64,000 nt of DNA from Halorubrum sp. 2020YC2 (GCF_018623055.1 NZ_CP076019.1:2418001-2482000); one strand, 5' to 3'. Positions 51,946-61,740 are shown, counted from the stretch's first letter. Notes: generated by a model from the sequence alone, not told the origin. Translations and numbers: made by a program.

Positions 51946-52761
51946 CTACGAGCCGTCGCGTCGATCCGCGGGCTCGTCGTCCGCCTCGCCGTCGCTTTCG
52001 TCCGATTCGCCCGTTTCGTCGGCGGCTTCGTCCGCCTCGGCCGCTCCCTCGACGGTTTCGCTCACCTTCTCGTCGACGGTCTTCTCGACGGTTTCCTCGA
52101 CGGTCTCCTCGACTTTTTCCCCGACGGTTTCCTCGACGGTTTCCTCGACTGTCTCTTCGACCTTCTCCTCGACGGTTTCCCCGACGGTTTCCTCGACGGT
52201 TTCCTCAAGCTTCTCCTCGACGGTCTCGCCCACCTTTTCCTCGACCGTCTTCTCGACGGTCTCGCCCACGGTCTCCTCGACTTTCCCCGTGACCTCCTCG
52301 CTGACGGTGTCGCTGACGTCGTCTGCGACCCCGCTGACCTCCTTGTTGACGGTCTCCCCGACGCTCTTTTCGACCTCCTTGCTCACCGTCTCCTCGACCT
52401 TGTCGCCCACGGTCTCCTCGACGGTCTTCTCGACCTCCTTGCTCACCGTTTCGCCCACCGTCTTCTCGACCTCCTTGTTGACGGTCTCCCCGACGGTCTT
52501 TTCGAGTTCCTTGTCGACGGTCTCCCCGACGCTCTCCTCGACCTGTTTGCCGACCTGGTCCGCGACCTCGCGGGTCATCCAGTCCGGGTCGAAGCGCGCC
52601 ATCTTCCAGACGACGTGGACCACGTACGAGGCGAACACCCCGATACCGAACGCGATCGCCACGTCGTTCTGCTGGGTGGTCGCGATCAGCACGATCGACA
52701 GGGCGATCAGCGCGCCGTACGCGATGTCGGTGATCGCGTCCACCCGCGCCGGGCTTACCAT
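51946..52761 (-). CDS. Membrane-anchored protein with ETVxE-type heptad/undecad repeats
   Basis: A 271-residue protein. Residues ~8-50 hold two membrane helices (AYGALIALSIVLIATTQQ; IGVFASYVVHVVWKMARF). Residues ~65-235 are an almost regular repeat built from units such as VEETVGETVEEKVE and KEVEKTVGETVNKEVE, followed by an acidic D/E/S tail. The repeat should form a long amphipathic helix or coiled coil on one side of the membrane, like apolipoprotein, LEA or phasin-like helices. I do not recognise a family. I start at ATG 52761 because the membrane helix follows directly. Confidence 0.72.
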   Translation of the reverse strand: MVSPARVDAITDIAYGALIALSIVLIATTQQNDVAIAFGIGVFASYVVHVVWKMARFDPDWMTREVADQVGKQVEESVGETVDKELEKTVGETVNKEVEKTVGETVSKEVEKTVEETVGDKVEETVSKEVEKSVGETVNKEVSGVADDVSDTVSEEVTGKVEETVGETVEKTVEEKVGETVEEKLEETVEETVGETVEEKVEETVEETVEETVGEKVEETVEETVEKTVDEKVSETVEGAAEADEAADETGESDESDGEADDEPADRRDGS

Positions 52762-52947
52762 CTCCGTCCCTCCGTCTCGCCGGCGACCGCGTCCCGCCCT
52801 CCTCGCGTGGCGTCTCCGTTCATACGTTCGTGTTCTGCGCCGGCGGCGTAAAAGCCTCCCTCGTCGCCTCTGGTCCCCGCGCGCTGCCGCCTGAGTCGCC
52901 CCGGGCCGGAGCGCGGCCCTTTTAGCCCGGATGGCCGAACCGACCGC

Positions 52948-54078
52948 ATGGACATCGAAGAGGGCGGACTCACCGTCTCCGTCCCGGAGGCCCGCGACGG
53001 CGCCAGCGAGGGCACCGGCGGCGGCGTCTTCTTCAATCCGACCCAGGAGCTGAACCGCGACGTGACGGTCGCGACGCTGCGCGCCTACCGCGACCGCGAG
53101 CCGCGGGTCGCCTCGTACCTCGACGCGATGGCGGCCTCGGGGATACGGGGCGTCCGCGCCGCCGCCGAGGGGTATCAGGTTACCTGCGCCGACGTCGACG
53201 CGGACGCGGTCGACCTCGCCGCCGCGAACCTCGACGCCAACGGTCTCGACGGCGAGTCCGTCCACCGCGACGTCAACGCCCTGCTGTACGACGAGGGCCC
53301 GTTCGACGTCGTCGACCTCGACCCGTACGGCACCCCGATCCCCTTCGCGGACGCGGCGTTCGCGAACGGCCGCAACCTGATCTGCGTCACCGCCACGGAC
53401 ACCGCGCCGCTGTGTGGCGCCCATCTCAACAGCGGGATCCGCAAGTACGGCGCGGTCCCGCGCAACACCGACTACCACCCCGAGATGGGGCTCCGGACGC
53501 TGGTTTCCGCCCTGACGCGGACCGCCGCGCGCTACGACAAGGCGGCGACGCCGATCCTCTCGCACGTCTCCCGTCACTACGCGCGGACCTACCTGGAACT
53601 GGAGTCGGGCGCCCGCGCGGCCGACGACTGCCTCGAAAACCTCGGCCACGTCGACAACTGTGAGGACTGCCTCTGGCGCGAGGCGACCTCCGGCCGAATC
53701 GCCGACCCGGTCGACGCCTGCCCGGAGTGCGGGAGCGACCGCGTCCTCACGGCCGGGCCGATCTGGCTCGGGCCGGTCGCGGACCCCGAGTTCGTCCGCG
53801 CCGCCCGCCGCGAGGTGACCGACGACATGGGCGAGGCGAAGCGCGCGCGCAAGCTGCTCGGCACCGTCGCGCGCGAGATCGACACGCCGACGCACTACGA
53901 CCAGCACCGGCTGTACAAACAGTGGGGCGAGCCGGCGATCGGGATGGACGAGTTCGTCGAGCGCCTGCGCGGGGCCGGCCACGAGGCGAGCCGCGCGCAC
54001 TACCGCGGCACCGCGGTCAAGAGCACGGCGTCGATCCCCGAGATGCGCGAGGCGGTCCTCGGCGGCGACGGGGACTGA
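52948..54078 (+). CDS. trm1: tRNA (guanine(26)-N2)-dimethyltransferase
   Basis: A 376-residue archaeal Trm1. It starts [13 protein letters not shown], has [17 protein letters not shown], a SAM-binding [10 protein letters not shown] region and the catalytic-like [10 protein letters not shown] motif. The C-terminal domain carries CEDC and CPECG zinc pairs. It makes m2,2-G26 in tRNA. A TATA-like CTTTTAGCC lies ~28 bases before the ATG, which fits a leaderless transcript. Confidence 0.95.
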   Translation: MDIEEGGLTVSVPEARDGASEGTGGGVFFNPTQELNRDVTVATLRAYRDREPRVASYLDAMAASGIRGVRAAAEGYQVTCADVDADAVDLAAANLDANGLDGESVHRDVNALLYDEGPFDVVDLDPYGTPIPFADAAFANGRNLICVTATDTAPLCGAHLNSGIRKYGAVPRNTDYHPEMGLRTLVSALTRTAARYDKAATPILSHVSRHYARTYLELESGARAADDCLENLGHVDNCEDCLWREATSGRIADPVDACPECGSDRVLTAGPIWLGPVADPEFVRAARREVTDDMGEAKRARKLLGTVAREIDTPTHYDQHRLYKQWGEPAIGMDEFVERLRGAGHEASRAHYRGTAVKSTASIPEMREAVLGGDGD

Positions 54079-54136
54079 GACCCCTCCCGCGGTCGGCACC
54101 CTCTCGCTTTTGTCGCGGTCGGTCGAAGGTCGGGAC

Positions 54137-55447
54137 GTGTCCCGACACTCGCGTACCGCGTTCGGCACGGCTCGGCGCGTCGTCGACGTCGCGGTCGACC
54201 GGCAGGTGACGTTCCTCGCCGCCGCCATCGCCTACTACGCGTTCGTCTCGCTCGTCCCAGCGCTGCTGTTGCTCGTCGTCGTCGCCACCGCCGTCTTCGG
54301 GGAGGCGATCGCCGGCGAGCTGGTGGCGGGGGCGGGCGACCTCCTCACGCCGGCCGGCGAGGAGGCGGTGACCGCGGCGATCGCCTCCGCCGGCGGTCGG
54401 ACCGGCGCGAGCCTGCTCGGCGTCGCGGTGCTGCTCTGGTCGACGCTGAAGGTGTTCCGCGGCCTCGACACGGCGTTTGCCGAGCTGTACGGGGTCAAGG
54501 AGCCGCCGGACCTCCTGAAACAGCTCACCGACGCCGGCTCGGTGATCCTCGCCGTGGGCATCGGGATCGGCGTGATGGTCGTCGTCGGGGCGTTCGTCGC
54601 GGCCGCCGACGCGATCCCGGTGGTCGAGGCCGCGAGCATCCTCGCCTTACCGGGGTTCCTCGCGGTCGTCTTCCTCCCGATGTACTACCTGCTCCCCGAG
54701 CCGGACATCGCGTTCCGCGAAGCGCTACCCGGCGCGGCCGTCGCCGCCCTCGGATGGACGATACTACAGGCCGGCTTTCAGGTGTACGCGGCGAGCGCCG
54801 GCCAGTTTCAGGTGTACGGCGTCATCGGCGGCATCCTCCTGCTCGTCACGTGGCTCTACCTCGCGGCGGTCGTCGTCGTGACCGGGGGCGTCGTCAACGT
54901 GGTGCTGGCCGGCCGCGACGGGGTCGTCCCCCCGAGCGGCGCCGGCCTCGGCGGCGCGGCGGCGCCGACCGACCACGCCGCGGACCGGCAGTTACAACAG
55001 GACCGCGGCCGACCCACCGGTATGAACGGCGAGTCGGACGCCTCCGAGGGCGACGACGAGCGGCCGCGCGGCGCGCCGGACGTGGCCGCCCTCGAAGCGG
55101 AGGTCCGGGAGCTGCGGTCGCAGCTCGACGAGTTCGAAGACGACGTGGAACGCCGCACGGTCGACAAGCCCGAGGTCGAGTCGGAGCTGAAGCGGTACGT
55201 CCGGTCTCGGATGCGCCGCGGCCACGCCCGCGGCTGGGGACCGTACCTCGTCCTGCTGTACGGGACGGTGCTGACGCTCGCGGCCCTGACGTCGCTTCAG
55301 GGGATCTACGCGATCGGCGCCATCGTCGTCCTCGGGTTGTCGACGCTCGGGCTGTACACCATCTTTGTCGTCGGCGGCATCGGCCTGAACCTGCTCGAAA
55401 CGCCGGGAAAGGCGCTCGACTACGCCCGCAACCGCGGCGATGACTGA
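54137..55447 (+). CDS. YihY/BrkB-family membrane protein with extra C-terminal module
   Basis: A 436-residue protein. Residues ~15-270 are a six-helix YihY/BrkB domain (QVTFLAAAIAYYAFVSLVPALLLL; LWSTLKVFRGLDTAFAELYG). After a low-complexity linker, residues ~300-436 form a second module: a coiled coil (LEAEVRELRSQLDEFEDDVERR) and two to three membrane helices. An in-frame ATG at 55022 could start this module as a separate gene, since the two parts look unrelated. I chose GTG 54137, ~27 bases after CGCTTTTG, over a TTG at 54110. The function is unknown. Confidence 0.78.
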   Translation: MSRHSRTAFGTARRVVDVAVDRQVTFLAAAIAYYAFVSLVPALLLLVVVATAVFGEAIAGELVAGAGDLLTPAGEEAVTAAIASAGGRTGASLLGVAVLLWSTLKVFRGLDTAFAELYGVKEPPDLLKQLTDAGSVILAVGIGIGVMVVVGAFVAAADAIPVVEAASILALPGFLAVVFLPMYYLLPEPDIAFREALPGAAVAALGWTILQAGFQVYAASAGQFQVYGVIGGILLLVTWLYLAAVVVVTGGVVNVVLAGRDGVVPPSGAGLGGAAAPTDHAADRQLQQDRGRPTGMNGESDASEGDDERPRGAPDVAALEAEVRELRSQLDEFEDDVERRTVDKPEVESELKRYVRSRMRRGHARGWGPYLVLLYGTVLTLAALTSLQGIYAIGAIVVLGLSTLGLYTIFVVGGIGLNLLETPGKALDYARNRGDD

Positions 55448-55462
55448 CCGAGCCGGCCGACC

Positions 55463-56449
55463 GTGACCGGACTCGTCGCCGCCGAACGCGGGATCGGTGA
55501 GGCCGCCCTCGTCGACGCGCTCCCGGAGTTCGTCGTCGTCGCCTTCGCGGCCGTCACCCACCTCGCGGACCCGTGGTTCCTCTTCGCGCTGCTCGCGGTC
55601 GGCTACTGGTTCGCGAGCGACGGCGTCGCGGGGTCGCCGCGCCGCGCCGGCGCGACGGCCATCGCGGCCGTCACCTGCGCGTACGCCGCGACGGCGCTCG
55701 GCAAGGCGTGGTTCGCGGTCCCCCGCCCGCCCGGCGCGATGCCCCCGGCCGACGTTCCGACGTGGCTCCCGGCGCTCCTGTCCGGCTGGTACGAGGCGCA
55801 GGTGCTCTCGGACGGGTTCGGCTTCCCGAGCGGCCACGCCACCGGCGGCGCGGCCGCGTACCTCGCCGTGGCCCTGCTGTACGACCGGCTCTGGACCGAC
55901 CGCGCCCGCTACCTCGCGGCCGGCGCGGTCGCCCTCGCGGTCGCGGCCTCGCGGGTCGTCATCGAGGTTCACTACCTCGTCGACGTGCTCGCGGGGCTGG
56001 TCGTCGGCGCGGGGACGGTCGGCGTCGCCCTGCGGCTCGCCCGCGACCCGCGCGTCCGGCGCTCGACGGACGCGGAGACGGCGGCCGGGCCGACCGCCGA
56101 ACTGAACCCCGCCCCGGCGTTCCTGCTCGCGGCGGTCGTCTCGGCCGGCGCGCTGGCCGTCGCCGTCGCGGGCGGGCACACCGGTGAGGTCGTCGAAGCC
56201 GGCATCGGGATCGCCACCGGCGCCGGCGGCGCGATCGGCTGGCGGCTCGTCGAGGGCGACGAGCCGGCGGTCCCGGTCCGGGTCGCGGTCCCCGCGCTCG
56301 CCGTCACCGGCGGGCTCTGGGTGGGCGCGTACGCGCTCGCGGGGACGCTCCCCGTGACGCTGGTCGCGACGACCGCCGCCGTGGTCGCCGTCGTCGCGCT
56401 GCCGGCGCTCCCAGAGCGGGTCGAGGCGCTGTCGAACACCCGGAGCTGA
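55463..56449 (+). CDS. PAP2-family membrane phosphatase
   Basis: A 328-residue membrane protein with the full acid-phosphatase signature: KAWFAVPRP (KX6RP), FPSGHATGG, and SRVVIEVHYLVD (SRX5HX3D). The N-terminal ~200 residues hold this domain; the C-terminal ~120 residues add four or more alanine/valine-rich helices. It probably removes phosphate from a lipid pyrophosphate such as a polyprenyl carrier. The start is GTG 55463, 15 bases after the YihY gene, so they are likely co-transcribed. Confidence 0.9.
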   Translation: MTGLVAAERGIGEAALVDALPEFVVVAFAAVTHLADPWFLFALLAVGYWFASDGVAGSPRRAGATAIAAVTCAYAATALGKAWFAVPRPPGAMPPADVPTWLPALLSGWYEAQVLSDGFGFPSGHATGGAAAYLAVALLYDRLWTDRARYLAAGAVALAVAASRVVIEVHYLVDVLAGLVVGAGTVGVALRLARDPRVRRSTDAETAAGPTAELNPAPAFLLAAVVSAGALAVAVAGGHTGEVVEAGIGIATGAGGAIGWRLVEGDEPAVPVRVAVPALAVTGGLWVGAYALAGTLPVTLVATTAAVVAVVALPALPERVEALSNTRS

Positions 56450-56452
56450 ACG

Positions 56453-56575
56453 GCTTTGCGAGGCGTTCGCCGCCGATCCGCTATCAACTATTTATAAGCG
56501 AGCGGCTGGGGGATTTGGACGCGTATACCGCAGCGCTGTTTCTCACGTATAAATAGCCGACAGCGAGATCATTCG
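56453..56575 (+). repeat. Solo tail units of the structured repeat (two units)
   Basis: GGCTTTGCGAGGCGTTCGCC...TTTATAAGCGAGCGGC and then GGATTTGGACGCG...GTATAAATAGCCG match the tail units of copy C, with about 59 bases between units. The large hairpins of the full repeat are absent here. The remainder of the gap to glnA (to 56746) has no gene, tRNA or hairpin that I can support; it ends in AT-rich AAAAATAAAACTAG near glnA's 3' end. Confidence 0.6.
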
Positions 56576-56746
56576 GATACGCTTCAACACCGGTTCCGAC
56601 CGCGTCTCACACTCTCTCCCGCGATCGATCGGTCGGTGGGCTCACGCGCTCGTCGGGGGCGAAGCGCTGACGTTCGAACATACGCGGAAAAATAAAACTA
56701 GGCAAGACGAGAGCGCCGGAAGCGCCCGAGCGGTCGAGCCGTTGCC

Positions 56747-58117
56747 TCAGAACGTCTCCAGGTAGCGGTCCTCCTCCCACTGCGACACCTGGGTGAGGTA
56801 CTCGCTGAACTCCTGGGACTTCGCCTCGGCGAACTTCTCGGAGGTGTGGGGGCCGAGCGCCTCCTGAAGCACCTCGTCTTCTTCCAGTTCCTCGACGGCG
56901 GCGCCGAGGTTCGGCGGCAGCGTCTCGATGCCGTACTCCTCGCGTTTCGCGTCGTCGAACTCGTAGATGTCCTCGCGGACCGGGTCGCCGGGGTCGGCCT
57001 CGGCCTTGATCCCGTCGAGACCGGCGGCGATGAGCGACGCCATCCCGAGGTAGGGGTTACACGAGGGGTCGGGGCTGCGGACCTCGAAGCGCGCGGAGAC
57101 GCCCGCGGCGTCCGGCACGCGGACGAGCGCGGAGCGGTTCGTGTCGGACCAGGCGACGTAGATGGGCGCCTCGTAGCCGGGCACCAGCCGCTTGTAGGAG
57201 TTCACGGTCGGGTTCGTCACGGCCGTGAACGCGGGGGCGTGGTTCAGGATGCCGCCCATGAACTGGTAGGCGGTCTCGCTCAGGTTGAACTCGTCGTCGT
57301 CGTCCGCGAACGCGTTGCCGTCCTCGTCGAACAGCGAGATGTGGCTGTGCATGCCCGAGCCGTTGATGTCGGCGATCGGTTTGGGCATGAACGTCGCGTG
57401 GAGGTCGTGTTGGCTCGCGACCGCGCGGACGACGGCGCGGAACGTCGCGATGTTGTCCGCGGTGGTGAGCGCGTCGTCGTACTTGAAGTTGATCTCGTGT
57501 TGCCCCTCCGCGACCTCGTGGTGGGAGGCCTCGATCTCGAAGCCCATCTCTTCGAGGGTGAAGATGATCTCCTTCCGGACGTCGCTCGCGAGGTCCTTGG
57601 GCGCGAGGTCGAAGTAGCCGCCGTTGTCGTGGGGGACGGTGGTCGCGTTGCCCTCGTCGTCGGTCTTGAACAGGAAGAACTCGGGCTCCGGACCGATGGA
57701 GACGGAGTAGCCCATCTCCTCGGCCTCGGCGAGGACCGACTTCAGTACCTGCCGCGGACCGCCGGCGAACGGCTCGCCGTCGGTGTCGACGATGTCACAG
57801 ATGAGCCGCGCGGCCCCGCTGCCGTCGTCGCCGTTGCTGCGCCACGGGAGCACCGCGAACGTGTCGGGGTCGGGAACGAGCCGCATGTCCGACTCCTGAA
57901 TGCGCACGAACCCCTCGATGGAGGAGCCGTCGAAGTAGATGCCCTCGGTGAACGCCTTCTCCGCCTGATGGGCGGGAACGGAGACGTTCTTCACGACGCC
58001 GAGGATGTCGGTGAACTGGAGCCGCAGGAAGTCGACGTTCTCCTCTTCGATCTCGTCGAGCACCGCCTGTTCTTCGGCCGTGAGGCCGCCGTCCGGTTTC
58101 GCGTGTTCGTCCGTCAT
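56747..58117 (-). CDS. glnA: Glutamine synthetase, type I
   Basis: A 456-residue GS. Hallmarks are [19 protein letters not shown], the metal-binding EPEFFLFK and [27 protein letters not shown], and the ATP-binding [17 protein letters not shown], then [25 protein letters not shown]. It joins glutamate and ammonia. ATG 58117 is preferred; an upstream longer reading covers the promoter. A TTTATACTGG box reads on this strand ~40 bases upstream. lrp is divergently encoded 126 bases away. Confidence 0.96.
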   Translation of the reverse strand: MTDEHAKPDGGLTAEEQAVLDEIEEENVDFLRLQFTDILGVVKNVSVPAHQAEKAFTEGIYFDGSSIEGFVRIQESDMRLVPDPDTFAVLPWRSNGDDGSGAARLICDIVDTDGEPFAGGPRQVLKSVLAEAEEMGYSVSIGPEPEFFLFKTDDEGNATTVPHDNGGYFDLAPKDLASDVRKEIIFTLEEMGFEIEASHHEVAEGQHEINFKYDDALTTADNIATFRAVVRAVASQHDLHATFMPKPIADINGSGMHSHISLFDEDGNAFADDDDEFNLSETAYQFMGGILNHAPAFTAVTNPTVNSYKRLVPGYEAPIYVAWSDTNRSALVRVPDAAGVSARFEVRSPDPSCNPYLGMASLIAAGLDGIKAEADPGDPVREDIYEFDDAKREEYGIETLPPNLGAAVEELEEDEVLQEALGPHTSEKFAEAKSQEFSEYLTQVSQWEEDRYLETF

Positions 58118-58243
58118 GTTCTGGACGTTTGATTCGTTATCTGCCAGTATAAAGGCCTTATCGCTTGGCGCATGAACCGCCAGACTCGCAAAACTGCTGG
58201 ACGTTCGTAAAATTCTAAACCCCCGGAAGCGTGATCGACTGTG
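58118..58243. promoter_or_regulatory. Divergent glnA/lrp promoter region
   Basis: The 126-bp gap has TATA-like sequences for both genes: CCTTTATACTGG on the minus strand (about 58146-58157) and AAAATTCTAAAC on the plus strand (about 58208-58219). The 11-bp CTGGACGTTYG occurs as a direct repeat at 58121-58131 and 58197-58207, near each gene start. These are candidate Lrp sites. Confidence 0.55.
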
Positions 58244-58702
58244 ATGACGTACGAAAACCTCGACGCGAAGCTCATCAACTCGCTGCTCAGCAACGGCCGG
58301 GCGAGCCTCCGAAGCCTCGGTGACGAACTCGACGTCTCGGTGACGACCGTCTCGAACCACCTCCGCGACCTCGAGGAAGAGGGCGTGATCGACGGGTACA
58401 CGCCCGTCGTCGACTACGACAAGCTCGGCTACGACGTGACGGCCGTGCTCCAGCTCAAGGTCGAGGGGAGCGCCCTGCCGGACGTCACGGAGAAGCTCCG
58501 CCAGGAGAAACGGATGGTGAGCGTCTACGAGGTCACCGGCGACTACGACGTGATCGCCATCGGGAAGTTCACCGACACCGACGGGATGAACGACCAGATC
58601 AAGTCGATCCTCACGGACGCGGACATCCGCGAGTCGAACACGAGCGTCGTGTTGAACGCGGTCACCGAAAACGAGCAGTTCGACCTCGACGTTCAGGAGT
58701 AG
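58244..58702 (+). CDS. lrp: Lrp/AsnC-family transcriptional regulator
   Basis: A 152-residue Lrp: an N-terminal HTH ([47 protein letters not shown]) and a RAM ligand domain ([38 protein letters not shown]). I use the ATG at 58244 rather than the adjacent GTG. In Halobacterium salinarum, Lrp next to glnA regulates glnA and responds to amino-acid supply; the same divergent arrangement here makes that role likely. Confidence 0.92.
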   Translation: MTYENLDAKLINSLLSNGRASLRSLGDELDVSVTTVSNHLRDLEEEGVIDGYTPVVDYDKLGYDVTAVLQLKVEGSALPDVTEKLRQEKRMVSVYEVTGDYDVIAIGKFTDTDGMNDQIKSILTDADIRESNTSVVLNAVTENEQFDLDVQE

Positions 58703-58726
58703 TCCGGTCGGGCGCCGCCGCCTCCC

Positions 58727-59959
58727 TCAGTTCTCCGCTCGCCGCTCCGCCGCCGCCTCTAAGACCTCCACCGCCGGGAGCGGTTCGCCCGTCAGCGCGC
58801 GGATGTACGCGCCGCCCGCGATGGAGACGTGCGAGAAGTCGCCCTCGCTCATGCCGTACATCTCGATGGCTCGGGAGGTGTCGCCGCCGCCGACGACCGA
58901 GAAGCAGTCCGTCTCCGCGATGGCTTCGAGGGCGCCGACGGTGCCGTCCGCGAACCGCTCGTCCTCGAAGACGCCGAGCGCGCCCTTCACGAACACCGCG
59001 TCGGACTCGCGGATCGCCGGCTCGTAGTCGTCGACCGTCGCGGTACCCACGTCGAGGTACCCCTCCGTCTTCTCGTCGATGTCGTCGACGGCGACCTCCG
59101 CGCGGTCGCCGTCCGGGCCCTCGTACGCGAGGTCGCTCGCGAGGCGGATCGCGTCGCCGCGCTCGTCGAGGACCGACTCGATCAGCTCGCGGTTCCGCTG
59201 CCACTGGTCGTCGAACAGGTCCATGTCGCCCACGTCGCGGCCGACCGGGTGGCCCGCCGCACGCAAGAACAGTTCGCCCGCGACGCCGCCGAGCAGGAAG
59301 CGGTCGACCTTCTCGTCTAAGGCGTCCATCACGCCGATCACGTCGGTCGCCTTCGTCCCGCCGACGACCATCGTCACCGGCCCGTCGAACTCGCGGGTCG
59401 CGATGGCGGTGTTGGCCTCGTACTCCGTCTCCATCACGCGCCCCGCGTACGCGGGGAGGACGAGCGGGAAGCCGACCAGCGAGGCGTGCGACCGATGCGC
59501 CGCCGAGTAGGCGTCGTTGACGTACGCGTCGAACTTCGGCGCCAGGGTCCGAACGAACTCCGTCTCCGCCTTCTCCTCGGGCGACGCCTCGGGCAGTTCG
59601 TCCTCGCACATCCGGGCGTTTTCCAAGAGGAGGACCTCGCCCGCGCCGAGCGCGTCGATGGCCGCCAGCGCCTCGTCGCCGTACGTGTCGGCCACGAAGC
59701 TCACGTCGCGGTCGACGTGGTCCGAGAGGATTTCCGCGTGGCCCGCGAGCGACGTGAAGTCGTCGCGGCCGGGGCGGCCCTGGTGGGCCAGCAGGACGAC
59801 GCGGTGGCCCGCCTCGGCCAGTTCGCGGACCGTCTCCGCGTGGCGCTCGAAGCGGCGGTTGTCCTGCGGTGTTCCGTCCTCGATGGGAGAGTTGAGGTCC
59901 AGTCGGACGAGGACGCGTGAGTCGGCCGGGAGGTCGTTGATGGTGTCGAAGGTGGGCAT
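58727..59959 (-). CDS. pgk: Phosphoglycerate kinase
   Basis: A 410-residue PGK (family ~400). The N-terminal VLVRLDLNSPIEDG and RRFERHAETVREL, the AHQGRPG substrate loop, FLLGGVAGEL, and the C-terminal GGGDTSRAIEMYG nucleotide loop are clear. It interconverts 1,3-bisphosphoglycerate and 3-phosphoglycerate. GTTAAATATC reads ~20-25 bases before its ATG on this strand, so it has its own promoter although gap lies 117 bases upstream. Confidence 0.96.
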   Translation of the reverse strand: MPTFDTINDLPADSRVLVRLDLNSPIEDGTPQDNRRFERHAETVRELAEAGHRVVLLAHQGRPGRDDFTSLAGHAEILSDHVDRDVSFVADTYGDEALAAIDALGAGEVLLLENARMCEDELPEASPEEKAETEFVRTLAPKFDAYVNDAYSAAHRSHASLVGFPLVLPAYAGRVMETEYEANTAIATREFDGPVTMVVGGTKATDVIGVMDALDEKVDRFLLGGVAGELFLRAAGHPVGRDVGDMDLFDDQWQRNRELIESVLDERGDAIRLASDLAYEGPDGDRAEVAVDDIDEKTEGYLDVGTATVDDYEPAIRESDAVFVKGALGVFEDERFADGTVGALEAIAETDCFSVVGGGDTSRAIEMYGMSEGDFSHVSIAGGAYIRALTGEPLPAVEVLEAAAERRAEN

Positions 59960-60076
59960 GGGTGAGTGGTCGTCGATGAGATATTTAACGAATCGCTCTC
60001 CGGGGGAACGTTGCCGCCGGGAGCGAGGCAGTCGTCTCTCCTCGCTCGAAGCGGGCGCAAACGCTCTGTCGGTCGG

Positions 60077-61129
60077 TTACGCCTCGTCGTGGACGTACGC
60101 GGCCATGTCGAGCATCCGGTTCGAGAAGCCGTACTCGTTGTCGTACCAGGTGAGGATCTTCAGGAGCTTCCCGCCGGCGATGACGTTCGTCGACCCGAGG
60201 TCGACGTAGCTGGAGAAGGGGAGCCCGACGATGTCCGAGGAGACGACCTCGTCGTCGGTGTAGCCGAGGACACCCGCGAGCGGGCCGGAGTCGGCGGCGT
60301 CGCGGAAGGCGGCGTTGACCTCCTCCTCGGTGACGTCCTCGTCGAGGCTGACGACGAACTCGGTGATCGAGCCGGTCGGGACCGGGACGCGCATCGCCAT
60401 CCCGTCGATCTTGCCCTCGAGCTGCGGGAGGACCTCCTGTGCGGCGCCCGCGGCGCCCGTCGACGTGGGGACGATGTTCTCGGCGGCCGCACGGCCGCGA
60501 CGGCGCTTGCTCATCGGGCCGTCGATGAGGCTCTGGGAGCCGGTGTACGCGTGAACCGTGGTGAGCGTGCCGGCGTCGATGCCGAACTCCGCGTCGAGCA
60601 CCTTCGCGACCGGGGTGATGGAGTTCGTCGTGCAGGAGGCGTTCGAGACCACGTCGTCGCCCTCGTACTCGTCGTGGTTGACGCCGTAGACGAGCTGTTT
60701 GACCGGCTTCTCGCCCTTCGGCGGGGCGGAGATGATCACGGTGTCGGCGCCGCCGTCGAGGTGCGCGCTCGCGTCGTCGCGGGTGCGGAAGATGCCCGTA
60801 CACTCCAAGGCGACGTCGACGTCGAGCTCGTCCCACGGGAGGTCGGCGGGGTCCTGAACGTTGAACAGCGGGACGGCGGTGCCGCCGATCGTCAGCTCGT
60901 CGCCGTCGCGCTCGACGCCGTCGAGCCGACCCATGACGGTGTCGTACTTCGCGAGATACCCCATGTCGTCGAAGTCCATCACGTCGTTGATCCCGACGAG
61001 CTCGATCCGGGGACTCTCTAAGACCGCGCGGAACACGTTCCGCCCGATGCGCCCGAAGCCGTTGAGTCCCACTCGAACGACCTCGTCGTCGCTCACGTCG
61101 TCGCCCGCAGTCAGGTTCGATTTACTCAT
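60077..61129 (-). CDS. gap: Glyceraldehyde-3-phosphate dehydrogenase, class I (bacterial-type)
   Basis: A 350-residue GAPDH of the phosphorylating class I type, unlike the archaeal class II enzyme. The NAD loop is RVGLNGFGRIGRNVFRA, the catalytic C166 is in VSNASCTTNS, TVHAYTGSQ follows and the C-terminal WYDNEYGFSNRM is intact. A 15-residue N-terminal acidic leader precedes the core. Next to pgk it completes the lower glycolytic pair. GATTTAAGTAG lies ~25 bases upstream. Confidence 0.95.
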   Translation of the reverse strand: MSKSNLTAGDDVSDDEVVRVGLNGFGRIGRNVFRAVLESPRIELVGINDVMDFDDMGYLAKYDTVMGRLDGVERDGDELTIGGTAVPLFNVQDPADLPWDELDVDVALECTGIFRTRDDASAHLDGGADTVIISAPPKGEKPVKQLVYGVNHDEYEGDDVVSNASCTTNSITPVAKVLDAEFGIDAGTLTTVHAYTGSQSLIDGPMSKRRRGRAAAENIVPTSTGAAGAAQEVLPQLEGKIDGMAMRVPVPTGSITEFVVSLDEDVTEEEVNAAFRDAADSGPLAGVLGYTDDEVVSSDIVGLPFSSYVDLGSTNVIAGGKLLKILTWYDNEYGFSNRMLDMAAYVHDEA

Positions 61130-61335
61130 GTTCGAAAAAAGCGAGACGCAACTACTTAAATCCGGCTCAGTCGCCGCGAGATCGTCATAATCGTTCGAAT
61201 TTGTTACGAACGTCGTTCCGGCTCCGGCGCGTTACCGGGCGGCGCCCCCGTCGTCGCGCCGCTCGACGCGGGCGGGTAGCGGCCGATACGGCGACCGACA
61301 GAAGGCTTATCGGGGTCACCGACTTCACGGGAGGT

Positions 61336-61716
61336 ATGGACAGAGACGACCGCGACGATCCGTTCGGAGACTTCTTCGAGGAGATCGAGCGGATGATGAA
61401 CGAGATGGCCAACGGCAGCCCCCCGTCGGCCGACGACGCCGGGTTCGGCTCCGAGACCCACGTCGACGCGTACACCACCGAGGAGTCGGTCCGTCTCGTG
61501 GCCGACCTCCCCGCCGTCTCGAAGGAGGACCTCTCGCTGCGCTGCGACGGCGACGCGCTCACCATCTCCGCGGTCTCCGACCGTCGCGAGTACGACGAGA
61601 CCGTCGACCTCCCCGCGCCCGTCGACGAGCACTCCGCGGACGCGACGTTCAACAACGGCGTCCTCGAAGTAACCTTTGACCGCGTCGACGACAGCGCGTC
61701 GATCGACCTCGTCTGA
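61336..61716 (+). CDS. Small heat-shock protein, Hsp20/alpha-crystallin family
   Basis: A 126-residue Hsp20: an acidic methionine-rich N terminus (FFEEIERMMNEMANG), then the alpha-crystallin domain (VRLVADLPAVSKEDLSLRCDGDALTISA; NNGVLEVTFDRVDDSA). The usual C-terminal IXI motif is not clear (ends SIDLV). It forms oligomers that hold unfolded proteins. The ATG at 61336 follows AGGCTTATCG by ~28 bases, matching a TATA box. Confidence 0.88.
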   Translation: MDRDDRDDPFGDFFEEIERMMNEMANGSPPSADDAGFGSETHVDAYTTEESVRLVADLPAVSKEDLSLRCDGDALTISAVSDRREYDETVDLPAPVDEHSADATFNNGVLEVTFDRVDDSASIDLV

Positions 61717-61740
61717 GCGCTGGCCGTTCCCGGCTCCCCT

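Noticed and set aside
51946-54228. A 760-residue reading on the minus strand across 51946-54228
   Set aside because: Only the last 271 codons (from ATG 52761) look real; the rest is antisense to trm1 and is an effect of high GC.
61141-61170. TrmB binding site (TACT-N7/8-AGTA type) in the gap promoter
   Set aside because: A TACT is present but no properly spaced partner was found.
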